DNA of 6,605 nt from FEN-1297 sp964530445 (GTDB lineage Bacteria; Bacteroidota; Ignavibacteria; Ignavibacteriales; Ignavibacteriaceae): contig CAZHBJ010000177.1 of assembly GCA_964530445.1 (NCBI GenBank), positions 1-6,605 on the forward strand. The letters are read 5' to 3'. The position numbers were made by a program, and so were the translations under genes. Positions 1 to 6,467 of this stretch are shown here, one piece after another (within the stretch, counting starts at the first letter, position 1; each line of letters starts with the position of its first letter). The notes beneath the pieces were generated by a model. It was not told the DNA's origin. It was given only the letters and a program-made list of their open reading frames with translations, and ran no database searches.

Positions 1-1275
1 CCAATTTCCCGTTAATGCGCCGAAGGCATAAGTGCCTGCTAATATTCCGTCTTTGCTTAAAAATCCAGATGTTAACGGTATGCCTGAAATAGCAAGTGAT
101 GCAATTAAGAAAGTTATATAAGTAATCGGCATCTTCTTTCTTAAGCCGCCCATTTTTCTAATGTCCTGTTCATGATGCATTGAATTGATTACAGAACCTG
201 ATCCTAAAAATAATAAGGACTTAAAGAAAGCATGTGTCATTAAGTGGAAGAAAGCAAAAGAATATGCCCCGACACCTAATGCTAATACCATATATCCAAG
301 CTGGCTTATAGTTGAGTAAGCAAGGACTTTTTTAATATCGTTTTGTGTTATTGCTATAGTTGCCGGTATTAAAGCCGATAAAGCTCCGATAATAGCAATG
401 AAAAATAAAGCTCCGCCTGATAGAATAGGGAAGACTCTAATAACCAAATAAACGCCTGCGGCAACCATGGTAGCGGCGTGAATTAAAGCGCTTACAGGTG
501 TGGGACCTTCCATAGCATCCGGCAGCCAAACATGTAAAGGAAACTGAGCCGATTTTCCAATTGCTCCCATAAAAATTAAAATTCCGGTTACAGTGAGCCA
601 AAATTCACTATGGAAGGGAATATGACCTAATGAAATTTGATGGAATATTGTATCGAATGTAAATGTATGATAAGTGAAAAATAAAATTAATATTCCGGAG
701 AACATTCCTATGTCACCGACTCTATTAACAATGAAAGCTTTTTTACCGGCATCGGCGGCAGACTTCTTTTCGAACCAAAAACCTATTAGCAAATATGAAG
801 ATAAGCCGACTAATTCCCAGAAGACATACATCATCAGTAAGTTATGAGTAAAAACGATACCCGTCATCGAGAAAGTAAAAATACCCAGGTATGCAAAATA
901 CCTGTTATATCTTTTATCTCCCTTCATGTAAGCAATAGAGAAAATATGAACCAGCATACTTATTAAAGTAACAACAACAATCATAAGTGCGGCTATATTG
1001 TCTACCATCATTCCAAGATCGATATGGACCTTACCGAAAAGAGGAAGGTTACCCATATTTATCCAGGTTATTTCTCCGACTGCTTTTTGGTTTGGGAAAT
1101 AACTCAACTTTAAATAGGCTAATACAACAGCCAAAACAAAAGTCAGTACGATGATTACATTTTCAAATTTATATACATATTTAATTTTCTTCCCGAATAA
1201 AAGAGTAACAATAAATCCTATAAGCGGAAGAAAAAGTATTATTTCTGCTAATTGGATCAGAACTGATTCCGACAT
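1..1275 (-). CDS. nuoL: NADH-quinone oxidoreductase subunit L, 3' end cut by the window edge (NuoL)
   Basis: Antiporter-like proton-pumping subunit at the far end of the complex I membrane arm. The frame starts at ATG 1275-1273 and stays open for exactly 425 codons to the window edge. Full NuoL is usually a little over 600 residues, so the C-terminal part, including the long lateral helix, is missing. Visible motifs are VFWELVGLSSYLLIGFW (about 152-168, Glu154 matching the essential Glu of TM5), GKSAQFPLHVWLPDAMEG (240-257, Lys241), PTPVSALIHAATM (258-270, His266), MTHAFFKSLLFL (346-357, His348 and Lys352) and SGFLSKDGIL (403-412, Asp408). Many relatives have SKDEIL, so the Glu after Asp408 is Gly here. 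The family assignment is firm. The gene begins 5 bases after the nuoK stop and has one of the clearest ribosome binding sites in the operon. nuoM and nuoN are expected next, outside the window. Confidence 0.96.
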   Translation of the reverse strand, partial: MSESVLIQLAEIILFLPLIGFIVTLLFGKKIKYVYKFENVIIVLTFVLAVVLAYLKLSYFPNQKAVGEITWINMGNLPLFGKVHIDLGMMVDNIAALMIVVVTLISMLVHIFSIAYMKGDKRYNRYFAYLGIFTFSMTGIVFTHNLLMMYVFWELVGLSSYLLIGFWFEKKSAADAGKKAFIVNRVGDIGMFSGILILFFTYHTFTFDTIFHQISLGHIPFHSEFWLTVTGILIFMGAIGKSAQFPLHVWLPDAMEGPTPVSALIHAATMVAAGVYLVIRVFPILSGGALFFIAIIGALSALIPATIAITQNDIKKVLAYSTISQLGYMVLALGVGAYSFAFFHLMTHAFFKSLLFLGSGSVINSMHHEQDIRKMGGLRKKMPITYITFLIASLAISGIPLTSGFLSKDGILAGTYAFGALTGNW

Positions 1276-1280
1276 AAATT

Positions 1281-1592
1281 CTAGTCCTTTAAAGTATCGA
1301 TTTCATCAACATTAACTGTTGAAAAAGTTTTATAAATATTTAATACAATGGCTAACGCAATGGCAGCTTCTGCAGCAGCAAGAATGATTACAAACAACGC
1401 CATTATTTGACCTTGATATCCGAAGTTGCCGTACTTGGCAAACGCAATAAAATTTATGTTTGCCGAATTCAATATGAGTTCAATACCCATTAAAACCATT
1501 ACGGCATTTTTCCTGGTAACAATACCGAATATACCTAATGAGAAAAGTATTAAACTGACAAAAAGAAAATGATTTAAACCTATATGTATCAT
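1281..1592 (-). CDS. nuoK: NADH-quinone oxidoreductase subunit K (NuoK)
   Basis: Small membrane subunit of complex I, related to MrpC, carrying buried acids on the proton path. The 103-residue product has the normal family length and three hydrophobic helices at about 7-24, 29-52 and 63-86. The two key glutamates are present: Glu38 in GIELILNSAN (E. coli Glu36) and Glu75 in LAAAEAAIAL (E. coli Glu72). The RKNA turn after helix 1 is typical. The start MIHIGLNH aligns with the usual family N-terminus, although no Shine-Dalgarno box precedes it; the upstream bases are AT-only. A 72-base spacer with a GC-rich hairpin separates it from nuoJ, and nuoL follows after 5 bases. Assignment is firm. Confidence 0.97.
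   Translation of the reverse strand: MIHIGLNHFLFVSLILFSLGIFGIVTRKNAVMVLMGIELILNSANINFIAFAKYGNFGYQGQIMALFVIILAAAEAAIALAIVLNIYKTFSTVNVDEIDTLKD
1285..1290 (-). promoter_or_regulatory. Shine-Dalgarno site of nuoL
   Basis: The minus strand reads AAAGGA, 9 bases ahead of the nuoL ATG and overlapping the last codons of nuoK. It fixes the nuoL start. It stands out because nuoA, nuoD and nuoI show no such purine box. Seen in sequence; function inferred. Confidence 0.6.
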
Positions 1593-1632
1593 AATAATTA
1601 ACTTAATTATTCTTTATCAAAATTTTCAAAAG

Positions 1633-1664
1633 CCCTTCCCTTCGGGAAGGGGTGGGTTAGGCCA
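1633..1664 (-). repeat. GC-rich palindromic repeat (REP-like) between nuoJ and nuoK
   Basis: On the minus strand, starting at the base after the nuoJ stop codon, the sequence runs TGGCCTAACCCACCCC and then forms a perfect 8-bp stem: CCCTTCCC (1651-1644), loop GAA (1643-1641), GGGAAGGG (1640-1633). It is strongly GC-rich inside an AT-rich operon. Its form resembles short palindromic intergenic repeats with CCCACCCC leaders that I recall as common in Bacteroidota and Ignavibacteriota genomes; that link is from memory. After the stem the minus strand continues CTTTTGAAAATTTT, so the element also looks like a weak intrinsic terminator or attenuator. Multiple genomic copies cannot be shown from this window. 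Confidence 0.6.
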
Positions 1665-2153
1665 CTATTTACGCGCCATGGAAGCTGCTCCCACAAGCGC
1701 AATTAACAAGATTATTCCTAACAATTCAAAAACAACGGCATATTGCTGCATTAACAGCATTCCAATACTATGTGCAGTTGAAGAAGGAGTTACAGAATTA
1801 ATTGTTTTCCAACTGGTTTTAAGCAGCGCGGCAGCAAGAATTCCGGCAAAAACTGCAACTCCTATCGCCGCAGGCAGCACTTTTACAGTGCCGGTTTTTA
1901 TTTGAACATTTGTAATTCTATTTGTCAACATAACGCCGAATAACAGAAGGATTAATATTCCCCCTACATATACAACCAACTGGACTATGGCTATGAAATC
2001 GGCGCCCAGCAGGACATAAATTCCCGCAATTCCGAAAAAGGTAAAAAGCAGATAATATGCCGAATAAATTATGTTGCGGCTAGTAACTACAAAGAATGCA
2101 GAGATTAATGTTATTGCGGCAAATAAGTAAAATATTATATCGTAAACATTCAT
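1665..2153 (-). CDS. nuoJ: NADH-quinone oxidoreductase subunit J (NuoJ)
   Basis: Membrane subunit of complex I, next to NuoA, H and K, whose third helix takes part in coupling quinone reduction to proton transfer. The 162-residue product has about five hydrophobic helices (roughly 5-23, 28-49, 53-76, 92-111, 138-158). The signature helix 3 is present as DFIAIVQLVVYVGGILILL (52-70), with Asp52 where many homologues have Glu. The C-terminal motif FELLGIILLIALVGAASMAR (142-161) is also conserved. I chose ATG 2153 rather than the in-frame ATG at 2243. The longer form would add 30 very basic residues read out of frame from the nuoI tail, while MNVYDIIFYLF is a normal NuoJ N-terminus. The gene lies 7 bases after the nuoI stop, with AAAGGG at 2170-2165, 11 bases ahead of the ATG, as a possible ribosome binding site. 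Confidence 0.96.
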   Translation of the reverse strand: MNVYDIIFYLFAAITLISAFFVVTSRNIIYSAYYLLFTFFGIAGIYVLLGADFIAIVQLVVYVGGILILLLFGVMLTNRITNVQIKTGTVKVLPAAIGVAVFAGILAAALLKTSWKTINSVTPSSTAHSIGMLLMQQYAVVFELLGIILLIALVGAASMARK

Positions 2154-2160
2154 AATTTCA

Positions 2161-2715
2161 TTATCCCTTTTTTTCAGTAGGGTTGTTTGAAGCAGCAGCT
2201 TTTGCAGCTTTCTCGGCTGCCTTTTCCGCTTCAAATTTTGCATAATTGTTTTTCTTTTCTTCTCTTTCTTCCGGAGTAAGAGTTACGAAATCATATAAAA
2301 GATTACCTCTTTCATATTCGGAAAATTCATATACATCCGTCATGTAAATACATTCCGTTGGACATGGGAAAACACATAACTGACAGTAGCAGCACTTGGC
2401 AAAATCTATATCGAATTTAGTAACCCATAATGCCTTACGTTTCCCATTTGAGGTTTTTCCTAAATCTTCGCCGGGAATACCTTTAACGGTTTCAATTGAT
2501 ATACAATTTACGGGACATGCACGCGCACATTGGTCGCATCCGATGCAGTCATCCATATTAACATAAAGACGATTTCTTTCTCTTTCAGGTAATTGAGGTT
2601 TAACATCCGGATATTGTATTGTAACCGCCGGAACGAATAAGTGTTTAAAAGTAACTCTCATTCCGATTAATATTGTTACAACAGCAGTCCAAATGTTATT
2701 TAAATATTTTTTCAT
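2161..2715 (-). CDS. nuoI: NADH-quinone oxidoreductase subunit I, 8Fe ferredoxin type (NuoI)
   Basis: Iron-sulfur subunit of the peripheral arm that passes electrons through clusters N6a and N6b to N2 in NuoB. The 184-residue product has an N-terminal segment that lies along the membrane (about 5-35), then two CxxCxxCxxxCP motifs: CIGCDQCARACP with Cys57, 60, 63, 67 and CCYCQLCVFPCP with Cys108, 111, 114, 118. All eight ligands are present. The linker between the motifs (about 69-107) is longer than in E. coli NuoI and holds a GEDLGKTSNGKRK stretch. The C-terminus from about 153 is a charged Lys/Glu/Ala tail that is probably helical and likely variable. The start is 4 bases after the nuoH stop with no clear Shine-Dalgarno box, which suggests translational coupling. 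Assignment is firm. Confidence 0.97.
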   Translation of the reverse strand: MKKYLNNIWTAVVTILIGMRVTFKHLFVPAVTIQYPDVKPQLPERERNRLYVNMDDCIGCDQCARACPVNCISIETVKGIPGEDLGKTSNGKRKALWVTKFDIDFAKCCYCQLCVFPCPTECIYMTDVYEFSEYERGNLLYDFVTLTPEEREEKKNNYAKFEAEKAAEKAAKAAASNNPTEKKG

Positions 2716-2719
2716 ATTA

Positions 2720-3793
2720 CTATAACAATGTTATTAAACCGATAATAATTAAATTAACGAATGCCAGAGGGATTAAATACTTCCAGCAAGCTGCCATCAA
2801 TTGATCTACTCTTAATCTCGGCAATGTCCATCTCAGCCACATTTGAACAAATACAAAGAAAATACCTTTTGTTGTGAACCAGAATAATTGTTCAATTGGT
2901 ATGAGCCAATGCATATGTAAAAGATTACCCAAATAGCCGATAGGGGATTGATAGCCTCCGAAGAATAAAACCGCAACAATTGCAGAAACTGCAAACATAT
3001 TTGCATATTCTGCTAAGAAAAACATTGCGAATTTCATCCCGGAATATTCGGTATGATATCCGGACACAAGCTCTGATTCTGCTTCGGGAATATCAAAAGG
3101 CGTTCTGTTTACTTCTGCCAGCGTACTGATGTAAATAATTACAAAGCCGACAATCATAAAAGGAATTAAAAGGAATTTTGATATACCGAGACCGGGCCCG
3201 CCTAAAATCATCCAGTTCCAAAAATGACCGGTCTGCATGTTGCTTAAAGTCTGTAAGTTAAGAGTACCGGTTATCATTATAATAGTTATTATAACAAGCA
3301 CTGTAGGTATTTCATAGCTGATAATTTGAGCAGCGGAACGCATAGCCCCGAGCAGCGAATATTTGTTGTTTGAAGACCATCCTGCCATTAAAATACCGGC
3401 AACAACAAATCCCGAAACTGCTACTATAAAGAAAATACCTAGATCGATATTAGAACCTATATAAGCGCTGGAAAATGGGATAGCGGCAAAAGCGGCATAT
3501 GTTCCAATAAATACAAGTACAGGGGCAATATTGAACAAAGGCTTATCGTTTTCCGTAGCGACAATGTCTTCTTTTTGAATTAACTTAACAATATCTGCTA
3601 TTGTTTGTAAAGCTCCGTGATAACCAACTCTCATTGGTCCTAAACGATCCTGCATATGAGCAGAAACTTTTCTTTCAAGCCAAACTGCAAAAAGCGCAAA
3701 TGGTAAAATAAAAATGAATAAAGGCAATAAACTCTGAATAATATCCGCAATAAAATAACTGCCGGTAACACTATAAAAAAATTGGTATATCAT
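2720..3793 (-). CDS. nuoH: NADH-quinone oxidoreductase subunit H (NuoH)
   Basis: Membrane subunit joining the peripheral and membrane arms; with NuoB and NuoD it forms the quinone chamber and starts the proton-coupling chain. The 357-residue product is mostly hydrophobic, with about eight helices. It carries the NuoH signatures LERKVSAHMQDRLGPMRVG (39-57) and AEVNRTPFDIPEAESELVSG (226-245), the latter being the acid-rich loop facing the quinone site; YHTEYSGM follows at 246-253. SLLGAMRSAAQIISYEIP (146-163) is the conserved helix with Glu161. Its ATG overlaps the nuoD stop as ATGA (3793-3790), so translation is probably coupled. A GGGAGAGG box in the end of nuoD (3808-3801) lies 7 bases ahead of the ATG. 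In the classical order nuoE, F and G would precede this gene; here nuoD does. Assignment is firm. Confidence 0.98.
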   Translation of the reverse strand: MIYQFFYSVTGSYFIADIIQSLLPLFIFILPFALFAVWLERKVSAHMQDRLGPMRVGYHGALQTIADIVKLIQKEDIVATENDKPLFNIAPVLVFIGTYAAFAAIPFSSAYIGSNIDLGIFFIVAVSGFVVAGILMAGWSSNNKYSLLGAMRSAAQIISYEIPTVLVIITIIMITGTLNLQTLSNMQTGHFWNWMILGGPGLGISKFLLIPFMIVGFVIIYISTLAEVNRTPFDIPEAESELVSGYHTEYSGMKFAMFFLAEYANMFAVSAIVAVLFFGGYQSPIGYLGNLLHMHWLIPIEQLFWFTTKGIFFVFVQMWLRWTLPRLRVDQLMAACWKYLIPLAFVNLIIIGLITLL

Positions 3794-4905
3794 CGATCAA
3801 CCTCTCCCAATACTATATCGATACTTCCAAGGATTGCAATTACATCGGCAACCATGTGACCCTTGCATAATTCGTTCATAACACCTAAATGTACAAAAGA
3901 CGGTCCTCGAACTTTAACTCTGAAAGGATTTAATGAACCGTCGCTAATAATAAAATAACCGAGTTCACCTTTAGGATTCTCAACTCTTGAATATACTTGT
4001 CCTGCAGGCGGTTTAATTCTTTTAGGAATTGCGGATGTAACATCGCCTTCCGGCAGCTGATCAAGAGCCTGTTCAATAATTCTAAGGCTTTGTTCCATTT
4101 CCAGTATTCTTATATAATACCTATCCCAGCAGTCGCCAACGGTTCCTACTAAACCTTCGCCGGTAGGAATATCGAAATCAAATTTATTATAAATAGAGTA
4201 CGGGTCGTCTTTTCTTAAATCCCACTTCAAGCCGCTGCCTCGTAAATTCGGTCCGGTAATTCCATAATTAATTGCCGTTTCTAAAGGAAGTACACCTACA
4301 TTAGCAGTTCTATCAATAAAAATTCTGTTATTCGTTAATAGGTCGTTTAATTCTTTTATATTGGGTTTAAAATAATTAACAAATTCTTTAGCCAGTCTTA
4401 CAAAATCCGGGTGCAGATCATGCGAGAGACCGCCAACCCAGAAATAATTATAGAGAAGCCTGGCGCCGCTGGTTATCTCAAATAAATTTAAAATCTTTTC
4501 TCTATCTCTAAAACAATAAAGGAAAGGAGTAAAGGCTCCTATATCCAATCCATACGTACCAATAGCAACCAAGTGGGAGGCGATTCGCTGTAACTCTCCC
4601 ATAATTACCCTGATATATTCAACTCTTTCCGGAACTTCAATTCCCAATAATTTTTCAACGCCAATTACATATCCGAATTCGTTATACATAGAAGCGAGAT
4701 AATCCATTCTATCCACATACGGAATAACCTGAGGATAAGTCATAGCTTCGGCATGCTTTTCAAAGCAGCGATGCAGATAACCGATATGCGGATGAACGCT
4801 TTGGATTATTTCACCTTCCAGTTCAACTTCGAGTCTCAAAACACCGTGTGTAGAAGGGTGTTGAGGACCCATATTTAATACCATCTGTTCAGTTTTAAGA
4901 GCCAT
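3790..4905 (-). CDS. nuoD: NADH-quinone oxidoreductase subunit D, 49 kDa type (NuoD)
   Basis: Peripheral-arm subunit that forms the quinone headgroup site with NuoB; it descends from the large subunit of NiFe hydrogenases. The 371-residue product covers the whole family from GPQHPSTHGVLR (13-24) to the usual ending GSIDIVLGEVDR. His20 and Tyr69 (in DRMDYLASM) correspond by alignment to the quinone-binding His38 and Tyr87 of Thermus Nqo4, with the same 49-residue spacing. PHIGYLHRCFEK (39-50) is also typical. The hydrogenase NiFe-binding cysteine pairs are absent, as expected for complex I. It is a separate gene from nuoC, 19 bases downstream of it, and overlaps nuoH by 4 bases. No Shine-Dalgarno box precedes ATG 4905; an internal Met8 is an alternative start, but M1 gives the usual spacing before GPQHP. 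Confidence 0.98.
   Translation of the reverse strand: MALKTEQMVLNMGPQHPSTHGVLRLEVELEGEIIQSVHPHIGYLHRCFEKHAEAMTYPQVIPYVDRMDYLASMYNEFGYVIGVEKLLGIEVPERVEYIRVIMGELQRIASHLVAIGTYGLDIGAFTPFLYCFRDREKILNLFEITSGARLLYNYFWVGGLSHDLHPDFVRLAKEFVNYFKPNIKELNDLLTNNRIFIDRTANVGVLPLETAINYGITGPNLRGSGLKWDLRKDDPYSIYNKFDFDIPTGEGLVGTVGDCWDRYYIRILEMEQSLRIIEQALDQLPEGDVTSAIPKRIKPPAGQVYSRVENPKGELGYFIISDGSLNPFRVKVRGPSFVHLGVMNELCKGHMVADVIAILGSIDIVLGEVDR
3801..3808 (-). promoter_or_regulatory. Shine-Dalgarno site of nuoH inside nuoD
   Basis: The minus strand reads GGGAGAGG, 7 bases ahead of the nuoH ATG and within the codons for the last residues of NuoD (LGEVDR). It supports ATG 3793 as the nuoH start and reinitiation after the overlapping nuoD stop. 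Seen in sequence; function inferred. Confidence 0.6.
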
Positions 4906-4924
4906 AGCTTAATTCAATTATTAA

Positions 4925-5455
4925 TTAATATGGTACCTTCATACCTTGATAAAATTCCGGATCTTTATAATCTTTTCTTAGCGGATATCCTGCATCCCAA
5001 TCATACGGCATAAGAATCCTTCTTAAATCCGGATGGTTCAAAAATATAATTCCAAGTAAATCATATGCTTCACGTTCGTGCCAGTCGGCATGTCGCCATA
5101 TACTTTCGACGGAATTAATTTCGGGATTTTCTGTGGGCGCGGAAGCTTTTAATACGAGTTTGTGTCTATGTTTTGTAGATTCCAAATGATAATAAACACT
5201 TAAAGTTGCACCTTCTATAATATCGTTTCCGTTTTCGTCTTTAGACTTTTTACCGTTTGAGTCATCGACTCCGGAAAGATTCATTAAACTATTAAATGAT
5301 AGTTCTTCATCATCAAAAAGAAAACGGCAGATTTTATCTATTTGTTTCGGGTTCACAACTATAAAAGGTTCGATTGGCTGTGAAGCGGCGAATTCTATAA
5401 TATCATCGCCGAATTTCTCTTTTAAAATATTATATACTTCTTCAGGAGTTTTCAT
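4925..5455 (-). CDS. nuoC: NADH-quinone oxidoreductase subunit C, 30 kDa type (NuoC)
   Basis: Peripheral-arm structural subunit that packs against NuoD and NuoB and carries no cofactor. The 176-residue product shows the family signature in order: WHEREAYDLLGIIF (125-138), HPDLRRILMPYDW (141-153) and GYPLRKD (156-162). The N-terminal half has the usual alpha/beta pattern, with SFNSLMNLSGVD (53-64) before a hydrophilic stretch of about 18 residues rich in Asp, Asn, Lys and Gly (65-82). That stretch looks like a loop insertion relative to short homologues. The ATG overlaps the nuoB stop as ATGA (5455-5452), so translation is probably coupled to nuoB. It is not fused to nuoD: the nuoC TAA is followed by 19 AT-rich bases before the nuoD ATG. 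Assignment is firm. Confidence 0.97.
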   Translation of the reverse strand: MKTPEEVYNILKEKFGDDIIEFAASQPIEPFIVVNPKQIDKICRFLFDDEELSFNSLMNLSGVDDSNGKKSKDENGNDIIEGATLSVYYHLESTKHRHKLVLKASAPTENPEINSVESIWRHADWHEREAYDLLGIIFLNHPDLRRILMPYDWDAGYPLRKDYKDPEFYQGMKVPY

Positions 5456-5943
5456 GCTGATTTTTTCACCAAAGATTCATTTCTAATTTTTTCTTGCAGC
5501 TTTAATAAGCCTTCCAGCAAAGCTTCGGGGCGAGGAGGGCAGCCTGGAACATATACGTCAACTGGAATTACACGATCCACGCCTTTTAGTACATGGTAGC
5601 CGTGCTCCCAATATGGTCCGCCGCAATTTGAACAACTGCCCATGGAAATAACATATTTCGGGTCAGGCATTTGTTCGTAAAGTCTTTTAATTCTTATTGC
5701 CATTTTAAGTGTAACCGTACCCGATATAATGATAACATCGGACTGGCGTGGAGAGGGGCGCGGAATTACTCCGAATCTATCAAAATCATAGTGAGATGCA
5801 GAGGTTGCCATCATTTCAATTGCGCAGCATGCTAAACCGAAGCCCATTTGCCAGAGAGAAGAAAGCCTGGCCCAATTCAATAAATCTCCAACTTTAGTTA
5901 CAACTATGCTTTCTTTTGTAAATTGCTGATCTAATAAACCCAT
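5452..5943 (-). CDS. nuoB: NADH-quinone oxidoreductase subunit B, cluster N2 protein (NuoB)
   Basis: Peripheral-arm subunit that holds 4Fe-4S cluster N2, the last carrier before quinone; it is related to the NiFe hydrogenase small subunit. The 163-residue product has the four N2 ligands: the tandem Cys39-Cys40 in GFGLACCAIEMMA (34-46), Cys104 in SMGSCSNCGG (100-109) and Cys134 in VPGCPPRPEAL (132-142). SHYDFDRFGVIPRPSPRQSD (50-69) and ISGTVTLKMA (73-82) are also family signatures. An extra Cys107 follows Cys104, where many proteobacterial homologues have Ser. The gene starts 77 bases after nuoA, the widest gap in the operon, and ends overlapping the nuoC ATG. Upstream bases AAAAAGAATAAT offer only a weak ribosome binding site. 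Assignment is firm. Confidence 0.98.
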   Translation of the reverse strand: MGLLDQQFTKESIVVTKVGDLLNWARLSSLWQMGFGLACCAIEMMATSASHYDFDRFGVIPRPSPRQSDVIIISGTVTLKMAIRIKRLYEQMPDPKYVISMGSCSNCGGPYWEHGYHVLKGVDRVIPVDVYVPGCPPRPEALLEGLLKLQEKIRNESLVKKSA

Positions 5944-5972
5944 ATTATTCTTTTTATTGTTTTTAATTACTT

Positions 5973-6018
5973 GATATTTTGAAAAATTTAATTTTAATAG
6001 ATTTTATTCCAAAATATC
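5973..6018. repeat. AT-rich inverted repeat in the nuoA-nuoB spacer
   Basis: A perfect 9-bp inverted repeat, GATATTTTG (5973-5981) and CAAAATATC (6010-6018), encloses 28 AT-rich bases. It begins 2 bases after the nuoA stop and fills most of the 77-base spacer ahead of nuoB. It could fold in the mRNA as a processing or stability element. The stem is AT-rich with no U-tract typical of a terminator, and chance occurrence in such AT-rich DNA is quite possible. Confidence 0.35.
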
Positions 6019-6020
6019 TT

Positions 6021-6443
6021 TTATAAAACTTCTACTTTTTCTTCTTGTATTATTTTTTTCTTTAAGACCGGCGGTTCAATTTTAGGCCGAGCCCATTCAA
6101 GATCTCCTTTACGCCATTCATAAGCCATACCTAAACCTAATAAGAATAGAAATATGGCGCCTACCAAAAATCCTCCGAACCCGAACTCCTTATAAACCAA
6201 TGCCCAGGGAATAAGTAATACAATTTCGACATCAAAGATTAAAAAGATAAGTGCTACAACATAAAATCTAATATTAAATTTTACCCATGGAGTACCTATT
6301 GCATCTTCACCGCATTCATAAGTGAGTAATTTTTCCTTAGTAGGTCTAGCGGGACGAATAAATTTAGCGGCAATTATTGCAATAATTACAAAGACACCCG
6401 CTATCATCATGAACGCAAAAATTTTACCGAATTCTGTTAACAT
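6021..6443 (-). CDS. nuoA: NADH-quinone oxidoreductase subunit A (NuoA)
   Basis: Small membrane subunit that wraps around NuoH and NuoJ near the quinone chamber; its loop between helices 1 and 2 lies by the quinone site. The 140-residue product has three hydrophobic helices at about 8-28, 60-84 and 91-108. The conserved loop and second helix are clear: KLLTYECGEDAIGTPW (38-53), including Cys44, then KFNIRFYVVALIFLIFDVEI (55-74) with Asp71 and Glu73. The C-terminal tail (about 110-140) is charged. It is the first gene of the operon, as in most nuo operons. ATG 6443 gives a normal N-terminus; the leader before it is A/T-only with no Shine-Dalgarno box, which is common in Bacteroidota-like bacteria. 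A candidate promoter lies about 25 to 53 bases upstream. Confidence 0.97.
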   Translation of the reverse strand: MLTEFGKIFAFMMIAGVFVIIAIIAAKFIRPARPTKEKLLTYECGEDAIGTPWVKFNIRFYVVALIFLIFDVEIVLLIPWALVYKEFGFGGFLVGAIFLFLLGLGMAYEWRKGDLEWARPKIEPPVLKKKIIQEEKVEVL

Positions 6444-6467
6444 TTTTTATTATAATTTTTTCGTGAA

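Noticed and set aside
1..1275. Possible MrpA/antiporter or NuoM instead of NuoL
   Set aside because: Position right after nuoK and motifs VFWELVGLSSYLLIGFW and GPTPVSALIHAATM fit NuoL; MrpA operons lack the preceding nuoA-K genes.
1678..1905. A 75-codon open frame on the plus strand
   Set aside because: It lies wholly antisense to nuoJ, whose helices and motifs are clear; its product resembles no known protein and it has no ribosome binding site.
2154..2243. Upstream ATG giving a 192-residue NuoJ
   Set aside because: The extra 30 residues are a very basic out-of-frame reading of the nuoI tail and do not look like a NuoJ N-terminus; ATG 2153 gives the normal start.
2722..2734. Palindrome ATAACA-A-TGTTAT as an operator
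   Set aside because: It lies inside the last codons of nuoH, has a 1-base centre and no promoter next to it; an AT-rich coincidence is more likely.
3790..5943. NiFe hydrogenase large and small subunits instead of NuoD and NuoB
   Set aside because: NuoD lacks the paired CxxC motifs that bind the NiFe centre and has the quinone-site His and Tyr; the operon order is that of complex I.
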